64,000 nucleotides of DNA from Microvirga splendida (GTDB lineage Bacteria > Pseudomonadota > Alphaproteobacteria > Rhizobiales > Beijerinckiaceae): positions 1 through 64,000 of the forward strand of contig NZ_JAELXT010000020.1 of assembly GCF_016427565.1 (NCBI RefSeq), in the 5' to 3' direction. Of the stretch, positions 1-7,488 are shown in pieces. The position numbers and the translations under genes are program-made. The notes beneath the pieces were generated by a model. The model saw nothing but the letters and a program-made list of their open reading frames with translations, did not search any database and was not told where the DNA came from. Each line of letters opens with the position of its first letter. The stretch's first letter is position 1.

Positions 1-236
1 TAGGTGAGGGAGACGATGCCCACCAGGGCGAGAATGCGCTGGATGAACCACGACCAAGAGGTCCATTCCGGCGGCGGTGACGTCCGGGGAGCAGCGATAC
101 TCTCGGCAGTGCGGATATCACCTTCCTCCGCAGCAGGAGAAACAGGATTGGCAGATGCGGCCGGAGCTTCGGGAGCTGCGGGCGGCGCTTGCGCATGGCT
201 TGGAGGATCTGATCGTCCGGATCCGAAAAGGCGCAT
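1..236 (-). CDS. Partial membrane protein, N-terminal part only
   Basis: An open frame begins with ATG at 236 on the minus strand and runs off the left edge without a stop (78 codons). The start is preceded by a good purine-rich ribosome site (caggagaga). The first 55 or so residues are hydrophilic and very rich in Ala, Pro and Ser, as in a disordered cytoplasmic tail. They are followed by a Trp-rich turn (WTSWSWF) and the start of a hydrophobic segment (ILALVGIVSLT), which is probably the first transmembrane helix. The plus-strand frame over the same bases (from 4) lacks these signals. I do not recognise the family, and the C-terminus lies outside the window. Confidence 0.5.
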   Translation of the reverse strand, partial: MRLFGSGRSDPPSHAQAPPAAPEAPAASANPVSPAAEEGDIRTAESIAAPRTSPPPEWTSWSWFIQRILALVGIVSLT

Positions 237-315
237 GGCTCTCTCCTGCTGCGCGATGACACCGCGCACCATCGGGCGCGCGGTGGTCTCTCCCATGCCG
301 ACTAAGACGCCCCGA

Positions 316-708
316 TCAGAACAGGCCGAGGTCGGAGCCGAAGAGGCCGAACTCGTTGTTGTCGAGCAGGAAGTCGTTGTTCGCGTCGTACACGTCGAAC
401 ATGCCGCGGTAGTACTCGTTTCGGCCGAGGTAGCCGTCCCGGTTCGCGTCGTAGGACGTGAAATAGACTTCGTCCCGGTCTTCGATCTCGTTCAAGCCGA
501 GAAAGCCGTCATCGTCATTGTCGAAGAAATCGAACAGCCCGTCGCCGCCGAAGAGACCGCCCCTGTCCAGTCCGGTGCCGAACTCCACCGGGTTGACGAA
601 GGTATCCCGGTTGGCGTCGAACAGGCCGAACCCGAACTGTGCGTGCGCCACCGAGACCATGCCGAGCATGGCCACGCCGCCGAGCAGTCCAGTGATGATC
701 CGTTTCAT
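316..708 (-). CDS. Small secreted EF-hand protein
   Basis: This 130-residue protein has a clear Sec signal peptide (KR, then about 18 hydrophobic residues, AHA-Q cleavage near residue 23). Four EF-hand-like calcium loops follow, near residues 31-43 (DANRDTFVNPVEF), 63-75, 87-99 (DANRDGYLGRNEY) and 108-120. The loops show the usual Asp/Asn spacing and a closing Glu. ATG at 708 is chosen because an AAGGAGAAGG ribosome site sits just upstream; a longer frame to 1077 would bury the signal peptide. It is likely a periplasmic or secreted calcium-binding protein of unknown role. Two other secreted EF-hand proteins lie at 33010-34854 and 40830-41258, so it belongs to a local family. Confidence 0.8.
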   Translation of the reverse strand: MKRIITGLLGGVAMLGMVSVAHAQFGFGLFDANRDTFVNPVEFGTGLDRGGLFGGDGLFDFFDNDDDGFLGLNEIEDRDEVYFTSYDANRDGYLGRNEYYRGMFDVYDANNDFLLDNNEFGLFGSDLGLF

Positions 709-934
709 GTCCTTCTCCTTCGGGTGCGAGTGGCGTTCGTGCGCGGCATGGCCATATCGGTTTGAACCGCCATTGCCTGATCTCCTCGGAGAGAACCCTG
801 CCAGGAAAATGAGCGGGGTTGTCGGAAGAGCGTGCGACGGCACGTGGTGGCCAGCGACGCTGCTGCCACTAGGCGCAAACGATGGACTGTCGCGCGGGTT
901 CTGGCGGCAGCGTTCTGCCGGTACGCTGCAGAAC

Positions 935-1207
935 CTAGATTTGGCAGGCTGTAGACGGGTTCGCGGGAGCCTCTTCGCTCGGGATGATGCTTGATGCGTC
1001 ATACGCATTGTCGAGATCATCGTAGCGCTTGCCGATGGTCCAGCGCTCCTTCTCGTCCAGTCCCTCATCCTTGGCAATCACGTCCGCCCGCATCGGGGTG
1101 ACGGCCACGGGAACGGCCAGAGCGGTCGCGGTGGCAACCTGGGAGAGGGACGCGCCCGCACCGACTTTGCGCCGGGCCAAAAGCCGCTGGGATCTCCTCC
1201 CAGCCAT
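935..1207 (-). pseudogene. Decayed paralogue of the small secreted protein at 31658-31942
   Basis: The frame encodes a segment (RADVIAKDEG...KERW.IGKRYD.LDN.YDA) nearly identical to the mature part of the protein at 31658-31942. It ends early (PSTACQI), about 20 residues short of the copy. The copy has a clean ATG-initiated signal peptide. Here the equivalent hydrophobic stretch (TATALAVPVAV) has no ATG beside it; the nearest ATG is at 1207, giving an odd Arg-rich start. Loss of the normal start and of the C-terminus suggests a pseudogene, although a 90-residue protein could still be made from 1207 or from a TTG further in. The family is unknown to me. Confidence 0.5.
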
Positions 1208-1320
1208 CGGTTCGCTGCCGCACCATGCTCGCCCGCAGGACTGGAACACCCTGCGGCGTGCCCGGATTGGCCCCTTTGAACCGGTTCTTGCCCAATCTCG
1301 GGCTGTCGGAGGAGGAAGAG

Positions 1321-1773
1321 ATGCTCAGGACCACCACTGTTTTGGCGCTTGCCGCGGCCGCCGTGCTCATGGGTCCCGTGCTGGCGCAGACCTCAGCCGC
1401 AGCCAAACTTCAGGCCGAGAGGCAGCAGCCTTACGGCGAATATCTTGTCGATGCGGACGGCCGCGCCCTGTACATGTTCGAGAAGGACCCGAAGGGCGAA
1501 AGCACCTGCTATGATGCCTGCGCGGCCGTCTGGCCGCCGATGCTGACCAGCGGCAAGCCCCAGACGGAACAGGCGGTGAAGGACGCGCTCGTCGGCACAG
1601 TCGAACGCAAAGGCGGCCAGACGCAGGTGACCTACAACGGCATGCCGCTCTACTACTATGCCAAGGATCAGGGATCCGGCACCGCCACCGGGCAGGACGT
1701 GCATGATCAGTTCGGCGAGTGGTATCTCGTTTCGCCCGCAGGTCAGAAGATCGAGAAAGAAAAGAAGAGTTGA
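1321..1773 (+). CDS. Secreted YxxxD-repeat protein (COG4315-like)
   Basis: The product is 150 residues. ATG at 1321 follows a strong GGAGGAGGAAGAG site and starts a signal peptide ending in VLAQ near residue 22. The mature part carries the paired motif of the COG4315 family of predicted secreted proteins and lipoproteins: a YLVDADGRALYMFEKD block, a Cys pair (STCYDACAAVWPP), and a second block with MPLYYYAKD. It lacks a lipobox Cys after the signal peptide, so it is probably soluble in the periplasm. The molecular role of the family is not established; members are often found near envelope and stress genes. It ends in a Lys-rich tail. Confidence 0.85.
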   Translation: MLRTTTVLALAAAAVLMGPVLAQTSAAAKLQAERQQPYGEYLVDADGRALYMFEKDPKGESTCYDACAAVWPPMLTSGKPQTEQAVKDALVGTVERKGGQTQVTYNGMPLYYYAKDQGSGTATGQDVHDQFGEWYLVSPAGQKIEKEKKS

Positions 1774-2156
1774 CCAACGCACGGCACGTAATCGCGCAGC
1801 GTCCTGGGCCCCATCATCGCCGCTGGGCGGCCTGGGGTTCGGCCGCTGGGAAGCAAAAACTCCGCCGGAGTTCTGGCTCGGCATCCTGTGCGGCTTTCAG
1901 GGCGCTGCTCATGAGGATGGGGTCGGAGCTCTTCTGTCAGCCATCATGATGGCTCCAATGATCCTGGCGTCGTCTCCGGCCCGGACATGCTCCCTATGTT
2001 CGAGACGGCCGATTCAGCCCCTGTCTGCCGGGCCTGCTGCGGCCGCCCCAGTGACCCGCTACGGTAGGCAAGCCATTTCATGGCCGAACTGGTTCCAGAG
2101 CCAGTGGTTGTCTAAAGCCGGCAGAATCAAATAGCCGGAGCCCCAGGAATAGGGAG
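1774..2156 (+). other. Intergenic stretch without a supported gene
   Basis: These 383 bases separate the YxxxD protein from the DUF2254 protein. Frames that cross them (for example 1658-2134) overlap the preceding gene, lack ribosome sites and have no recognisable composition. I see no repeat or strong terminator. Confidence 0.5.
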
Positions 2157-3551
2157 GTGGCAATCGGTCAGTTCTTTACCGCTCATTGGCTGATGAATCG
2201 CTGGGATCGGCTGCGCACCAGCTTCTGGTTCTTGCCGTCGACTTTGGCGGTTGTGGCCACCGGACTGTCTTTTCTTCTCATCCAGGTCGACACCTGGGTG
2301 GGCACCAAGCTGGTCCAGCAGCTCGGCTGGCTCTATACCTTCGGACCGGAAGGCGCCCGGGCCATTCTCTCCGCCATTGCAGGCTCCATGATCACGGTGG
2401 CGGGGCTGACCTTTTCAATCACCATGCTCACCCTCCAGCTCGCGTCGTCGCAGTTCGGTCCGCGGCTTCTGCGCAACTTCATGCGTGACCGCGGCAACCA
2501 GGTTGTTCTTGGTACCTTCATCTCGACGTTCATCTACTGCCTTCTGGTGCTGCGAACCGTCCGCGGCACCGACGAGTCCAGCTTCGTGCCTCATCTCTCC
2601 GTTGCGTTCGGGGTCATCCTGGCGATTGCGAGCATCGCCGTTCTGATATTCTTCATCCATCACACGGCGACCTCAATCCGGATTGAAACACTACTGGCGC
2701 AGCTCGCGTCGGACGCGCGCTGTGCCATCGACCGGCTTTTTCCTTCGGAGATGGGCGATGAGCCCCCGGCGCACGCGAGCGGCCGAATCGAGCAGATCAG
2801 CCTGCACGACTTCGGCGGCAATGCACAACCAATCAGCGCACCGTCGAGCGGGTACGTTCAGCACATCGACGGTGACCTGCTCATGCAGCTTGCCATTGAG
2901 CATGACCTGATCGTGCGCATCGAGGCGCCGCCGGGCAGCTTCGTAGCAGCGCATGATGCCGTGCTTACGACATTCTCCGACCACTGCATTTCCGACGAGA
3001 CTCTCGGCAAGCTTCGGCAGGTGGCTGTTATTGGTGACGACCGGACGCCAACGCAAGACTTGGAATTCTCCATCCGACGTATTGTCGAGATTGCTCAGCG
3101 GGCATTGTCGCCAGGTATCAATGACCCGACTACGGCCCTCTATTGCATTGATCGCCTGGAGGAGGCGTTCGGGTACCTTGCCCAACGGAATCCTCCTTCA
3201 CCGGCGCGGTATGACCAGACCGGCCGGCTGCGTGTTGTCGTGGAGGTCGTCAGGTTTGACGAGCTGGTCTGTTCCGCCTTCTCGGCGCTCGCCCGCTATG
3301 CAGGGTCCGATGCCGACGTCGTCAGCCGCATTCTTGCGGCACTCTTCCGGTTGCGGGCGAAGGCACCGCCAGACCAGCGGCAGGCCCTGTCTGATGTTCA
3401 TGAGGCCACTTTCCGATTCAGCCAGGAGGCCTTGCCTTACGATGCGGACAAGGCAGCGGTCTACAAGGCGTACCAGCACGGTTCGCGAAGTGGCGAGTTC
3501 CTGGTCAATCGTAGAGAGACCGATTTTGGTTGCGGACCGACGCCTCGTTGA
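2157..3551 (+). CDS. DUF2254 family integral membrane protein
   Basis: The product is 464 residues. Four hydrophobic segments lie in the first 170 residues (about 24-43, 70-93, 114-133 and 146-168). A long soluble part follows, with the family's conserved GINDPTTA segment near residue 320. This layout and the block TFSITMLTLQLASSQFGPRLLRNF match DUF2254, a widespread inner-membrane family of unknown function. The frame opens with GTG at 2157, which has a purine run directly against it. ATG at 2193 (MNRWDRLR) is a credible alternative, because family members usually start close to the RLR.S.WF motif. No neighbour on the same strand suggests a pathway. Confidence 0.8.
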   Translation: MAIGQFFTAHWLMNRWDRLRTSFWFLPSTLAVVATGLSFLLIQVDTWVGTKLVQQLGWLYTFGPEGARAILSAIAGSMITVAGLTFSITMLTLQLASSQFGPRLLRNFMRDRGNQVVLGTFISTFIYCLLVLRTVRGTDESSFVPHLSVAFGVILAIASIAVLIFFIHHTATSIRIETLLAQLASDARCAIDRLFPSEMGDEPPAHASGRIEQISLHDFGGNAQPISAPSSGYVQHIDGDLLMQLAIEHDLIVRIEAPPGSFVAAHDAVLTTFSDHCISDETLGKLRQVAVIGDDRTPTQDLEFSIRRIVEIAQRALSPGINDPTTALYCIDRLEEAFGYLAQRNPPSPARYDQTGRLRVVVEVVRFDELVCSAFSALARYAGSDADVVSRILAALFRLRAKAPPDQRQALSDVHEATFRFSQEALPYDADKAAVYKAYQHGSRSGEFLVNRRETDFGCGPTPR

Positions 3552-3835
3552 TCACCACCAATCGACCATCATCGTGGAAGCCAGTACAGTAATAGAAGGC
3601 AAATGAAGCCGCTCCGGTATACCCACACGAGCGGGCCATTCTGTACTGGGAATTAGCCGGTAGTTGCCGCAATCCAGCTACAGGCCCCCAGATCTCTGCG
3701 GACCAACGGCAAACTGCACGAGTTCACATCGACAACAATTACAGGCGCTTAAGGTGGTCCATTGGCACGAATGCTCGGGATTCCGAATACAATGCCTCAG
3801 CCCATCACCAGAATCGGCTCTCGCACTGCTCCGGT

Positions 3836-4279
3836 CTATTTCTGAAGAGCAATCAGCGGCAGGCCGGTCTCAGGATCTTCCTTGCGATGCAGGTGGGCCG
3901 GCATCTCAGTTATGATCACCTCAAGCGTCGGGCGAACGTGCGCCTCCTTCAGGTGACCGCCCATCGCGGCTCCATCCCGACGGCCAAGCACGGTGTGCAG
4001 GTGAAGTTTCGGCTTTCCAGTGTCGTCCAGTGCGATGTCGCCGTTGAGTGAGAGAACCTCCACCTGCTCCCGGACAGGAATTTCCTGATAGGCTTTGGTG
4101 TCCCAGTCCCAGTAGGTCAGGACTGCATCCTTGAAGGCGCCAATGGCTGTGATCTGAGCGGCTGTAAACCCTTCAGTCTCCGCAAGCTGCTGAAGGCATG
4201 AGGTGACCTCGTCGCCGATATCGAGAACTGCGACGAAGGTCCGGAGGCCGTGAGCATCGTGGATGATCTGACTTTTCAT
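3836..4279 (-). CDS. PPC (DUF296) domain DNA-binding-like protein
   Basis: The product is 147 residues and consists of a single PPC/DUF296 domain. Visible signatures are the central HLHTVLGRRDGAAMGGHLKEAHV stretch (shown by its core, HLHTVLGRRDGAAMGG), whose His residues form the metal site in known structures, and the EVIITEMP strand. In plants the domain is fused to AT-hooks; bacterial stand-alone versions are small trimers of unknown function. ATG at 4279 is used because a GAGGAA site lies just upstream; an ATG four codons earlier is possible. It is divergent from the ThDP enzyme at 4592. Confidence 0.8.
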   Translation of the reverse strand: MKSQIIHDAHGLRTFVAVLDIGDEVTSCLQQLAETEGFTAAQITAIGAFKDAVLTYWDWDTKAYQEIPVREQVEVLSLNGDIALDDTGKPKLHLHTVLGRRDGAAMGGHLKEAHVRPTLEVIITEMPAHLHRKEDPETGLPLIALQK

Positions 4280-4591
4280 GCCATTCCTCACATGATCTGG
4301 ACGCTTCCGAAAGCGGGCTAATCCTCGTCCCGCGGAAGCCCGCGATCGCTCGTGGCATCATGATCGAGACACGGGAGATGCGGTTCCTTTGACGTAGCGG
4401 CTAAGCTCAACGGGATCAACGAGAGAGCTACGACCGGGTTCCGGTCGTCATGCGCCACGAAGCGTTTCTCTGTTCTCCACCGTACAGTACCCGGAACGGC
4501 AAGGATGCAGACGGGTTAGGGGTCCATAACGCTGCGGTCGCGTGACACCCTTGGCGTGCCCGCGACGTCGCGCTGAAAAGGGACAGATGCC
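4280..4591 (+). other. Divergent intergenic region with a palindrome
   Basis: This 312-base spacer lies between the PPC protein (minus) and the ThDP enzyme (plus), so it should hold both promoters. The only strong structure I see is the perfect palindrome at 4430-4448, listed separately. A minus-strand frame from 5713 to 4448 crosses it but is a shadow of the ThDP gene. Confidence 0.5.
4430..4448. promoter_or_regulatory. 19-bp palindrome, possible operator
   Basis: The sequence ACGACCGGGTTCCGGTCGT has two perfect 8-base arms (4430-4437 and 4441-4448) around a 3-base centre. It lies in the divergent promoter region, about 145 bases before the ThDP enzyme start. It has no T-run, so an operator is more likely than a terminator. 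That role is an inference. Confidence 0.35.
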
Positions 4592-6346
4592 ATGGCCACA
4601 ACCGCTGCTGACGTGCTCGTCGATACCCTCATCGATTGGGGTGTCGACACGATCTTCGGGATTCCGGGTGACGGCATCAACGGGATTATCGAGTCGCTCC
4701 GCCAGAAGAAGGACGAGATCCGCTTCATTCAGGTCAGGCATGAGGAAGCGGCAGCCTTCATGGCATGCGCCTACGCCAAATACACGGGCCGGCTCGGCGT
4801 CTGCCTTGCAACGTCCGGTCCTGGTGGGATTCATCTCCTGAACGGTCTCTACGACGCCAAGCTCGATGGGCAGCCGGTGCTCGCCATTACGGGTCTGCAG
4901 TTCCATGATCTGCTGCACACCTACACTCAGCAGGACGTCGAGCTCGATAAGCTCTTCATGGACGTGTGCGTCTACAACTCGCGCATCATGGGCCCCACTC
5001 ACGTGGAAAACGTAACGGAGCTCGCCTGCCGCACGGCGCTCGCCTATCGGGGCGTCGCCCACATCACTATGTCGGTCGACATGCAGTCGCAGTCGGTCTC
5101 GTCCGGCAAACGCTCCAAGCGCAATCTGCCGAACCACGTATCCGACCTGATGGCCGAAAGCGCGCATGTTCCGGCCGAAGACCAGCTCGCACGGGCTGCC
5201 GCCATCCTCAACGAGGGCCGCAAGATCGTCGTTCTTGCCGGGCGAGGCGCCCTGCATGCCCGGGATGAGGTGATCGCGGTGGCCGAGCGCCTTGGAGCTC
5301 CGATTGCGAAACCTCTCCTCGGAAAAGGGGTTGTGCCGGATGAGCACCCGCTCACGACCGGCGGAACAGGCCTCCTCGGAACCCGCCCGTCTCAGGAGGC
5401 GCTTGAGGACTGCGACACGCTGCTCATCATCGGTTCGAGCTTTCCATACATCGAGTATTATCCCAAGCCCGGCCAGGCGCAGTGCGTTCAAATCGAGCTC
5501 GATCCGAAGCGGGTGTCCCTCCGCTATCCGGTCGATGCCGCGCTCGTCGGCGACTCGGCGCGGGTATTGCAGCTGCTGCTGCCTCGGCTTGATTACCATC
5601 AGGACCGGTCGTTCCTGGAAACAGCTCAGAGTGGCATGCAGGATTGGCGCGAGCTGATGAGCGAGCGCGGCACAAGGACCGATACGCCGATGAAGCCGCA
5701 AGTTGTGGCGCACGAACTTAACAAGCTCCTGTCAGATGATGCCATTCTGGCAACGGATTCCGGCACCATCACCAGCTGGATCGCACGCCACGTGGATATT
5801 CGCGGCAACATGATGTTCTCGTGCTCGGGTAATCTCGCCACCATGGCCTGTGGGTTGCCATACGCCAATGCGGCGGCAGTGGCCTATCCGGGACGCCAGG
5901 TGGTCGCTTTCGTGGGCGATGGCGGTCTCACGATGCTGTGCTGCGAGCTGGCGACTGCTGTGAAGTATAATCTCGACGTCAAGATCATCGTCATCAAGAA
6001 CAACACGCTCGGGCAGATCAAGTGGGAGCAGATGGTTTTTCTCGGCAATCCGGAATATGCCTGCGAACTGCAGCCGGTCGACTTCAACACGATTGCCAGA
6101 GGGTTCGGCTTTCAGGCGTTCACCATTGAGGATCCGCAGCAATGCGGCGCGATCCTACAGCAGGCCCTCGCAACTCCCGGACCCGTGCTGATCGAAGCTG
6201 TGGTCGATCCCCACGAGCCGCCCATGCCACCGAAGGTGGATGCAAAGCAGGCAGCAAAGTTCGCCCAGTCTCTCGCGAGCGGAACACCGAATGCTTCCAA
6301 GATCGCGCTGACCGTCGCATCCAACACGGTGCGCGAGATCATCTAA
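4592..6346 (+). CDS. ThDP-dependent enzyme, pyruvate oxidase / acetolactate synthase type
   Basis: The product is 584 residues, the normal length for the PoxB/AHAS superfamily. Three domains are readable: an N-terminal PYR domain with the catalytic Glu in RHEEAAAF (E51) and the GIPGDGINGI loop, a central Rossmann-like domain (about 195-345), and a C-terminal PP domain. The PP domain has the ThDP/Mg motif starting VGDGG near residue 441 and closing with IKNN. Overall it most resembles quinone-linked pyruvate dehydrogenase (PoxB) and generic ThDP-requiring proteins; the substrate cannot be fixed by eye. The dehydratase gene starts 11 bases downstream, so the two are probably co-transcribed, with the YdiJ-like dehydrogenase following. 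That points to oxidation of a sugar acid or 2-hydroxyacid. Confidence 0.8.
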   Translation: MATTAADVLVDTLIDWGVDTIFGIPGDGINGIIESLRQKKDEIRFIQVRHEEAAAFMACAYAKYTGRLGVCLATSGPGGIHLLNGLYDAKLDGQPVLAITGLQFHDLLHTYTQQDVELDKLFMDVCVYNSRIMGPTHVENVTELACRTALAYRGVAHITMSVDMQSQSVSSGKRSKRNLPNHVSDLMAESAHVPAEDQLARAAAILNEGRKIVVLAGRGALHARDEVIAVAERLGAPIAKPLLGKGVVPDEHPLTTGGTGLLGTRPSQEALEDCDTLLIIGSSFPYIEYYPKPGQAQCVQIELDPKRVSLRYPVDAALVGDSARVLQLLLPRLDYHQDRSFLETAQSGMQDWRELMSERGTRTDTPMKPQVVAHELNKLLSDDAILATDSGTITSWIARHVDIRGNMMFSCSGNLATMACGLPYANAAAVAYPGRQVVAFVGDGGLTMLCCELATAVKYNLDVKIIVIKNNTLGQIKWEQMVFLGNPEYACELQPVDFNTIARGFGFQAFTIEDPQQCGAILQQALATPGPVLIEAVVDPHEPPMPPKVDAKQAAKFAQSLASGTPNASKIALTVASNTVREII

Positions 6347-6357
6347 GACGGAGGCGC

Positions 6358-7458
6358 ATGATGCCTCGGGCAGAAGTGCCGATCAAGGAGGTAAAGGTCC
6401 GGGCTTACCGGATCCCGACCGATGCCCCCGAGGCCGATGGGACCTTCGCCTGGGAGCGGACGACGCTCGTTGTCGCCGAAGTGACGGCCGGAGGCGTGAC
6501 CGGGCTGGGCTACACCTACTCGAGCATAGCGGTGGTGCCGCTGATCGCCTCGACGCTGGCGCCCATCGTCATGCATGAAGATGCATTCGCGATCCCGCGC
6601 ATCTGGAATGCAATGGTCGCGCAAGTGCGGAACATCGGCTCGCGGGGAGTAGCCGCCAGTGCGATCGCAGCGATCGATGTTGCGTTGTGGGATCTCAAGG
6701 CCCGGCTCCTCGGGATTTCTCTCACGCAATTGTTTGGAATGGCCCGAGACTCCGTCCCTGTCTACGGCAGCGGCGGTTTCACCACTTACTCCGATGAGCG
6801 CCTGCGCGAGCAATTTGGCTCCTGGGTTCATGAGAACGGGTGCCGCTTCGTCAAGATGAAGATCGGCAGCAACCCGGGTGAGGACCGGAGGCGCATGGAG
6901 GCCGCGAGGGAAGCTATTGGCGCCGCCGCTCTGATGATCGACGCAAACGGAGCCTTTGACCGGAAGGACGGCTTGCTGTTCGCGGAGTTGGGGGCGGAAC
7001 TCGGCGTCATCTGGTTTGAGGAGCCGGTGTCGAGCGACGATCTTGAGGGACTGCGCCTGCTACGGGATCGTGCTCCACCTCCGGTCGAGATCGCGGCCGG
7101 TGAATACGGCTACGACTCTTTCTACTTCAAACGTATGATGGATGCTGGTGCCGTCGATGTAGTCCAGGCCGATGCAACCCGCTGCTGCGGCTACACAGGC
7201 TTCCTGAAGGCGGCAGCTCTCGCCGACGCGCAGCCGATGGCGCTGTCGGCGCATACGGCTCCGGCACTCCATCTTCCGGTCTGCTGCGCTGCGCCACGCC
7301 TCCGGCATGTGGAATGGTTCCACGATCACGTTCGGATCGAGCAGATGCTCTTCGACGGCGCACCTGTCCTCCGGAATGGGACCATCCGACCGGATTTGTC
7401 GCAGCCGGGTCATGGTCTCACCTTCAGGCACGCGGACGCGGAGCAGTTTGCTGCATGA
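6358..7458 (+). CDS. Mandelate racemase / muconate lactonizing family enzyme
   Basis: The product is 366 residues, typical for the enolase superfamily. The N-terminal capping domain ends near residue 120. The barrel then shows the KxK base motif (FVKMKIG, about residue 165) and the three metal ligands in order: DANGA (about 194), FEEPV (about 221) and AAGEYGY (about 248). A late His (SAHTAP, about 300) follows. This matches acid-sugar dehydratases and related racemases that abstract the alpha-proton of a carboxylate. ATG at 6358 follows GGAGGCGC; a second ATG comes directly after. It lies 11 bases after the ThDP enzyme and 30 bases before the FAD/Fe-S dehydrogenase, so the three look like one operon. 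The substrate is unknown. Confidence 0.85.
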   Translation: MMPRAEVPIKEVKVRAYRIPTDAPEADGTFAWERTTLVVAEVTAGGVTGLGYTYSSIAVVPLIASTLAPIVMHEDAFAIPRIWNAMVAQVRNIGSRGVAASAIAAIDVALWDLKARLLGISLTQLFGMARDSVPVYGSGGFTTYSDERLREQFGSWVHENGCRFVKMKIGSNPGEDRRRMEAAREAIGAAALMIDANGAFDRKDGLLFAELGAELGVIWFEEPVSSDDLEGLRLLRDRAPPPVEIAAGEYGYDSFYFKRMMDAGAVDVVQADATRCCGYTGFLKAAALADAQPMALSAHTAPALHLPVCCAAPRLRHVEWFHDHVRIEQMLFDGAPVLRNGTIRPDLSQPGHGLTFRHADAEQFAA

Positions 7459-7488
7459 GTCCGAGCGCGGTATGGAAAGGAGGCCCTT

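Noticed and set aside
4-765. 253-codon plus-strand frame at the left edge
   Set aside because: It runs antisense to the EF-hand gene with a clear signal peptide; the Val/Glu-rich translation is a shadow.
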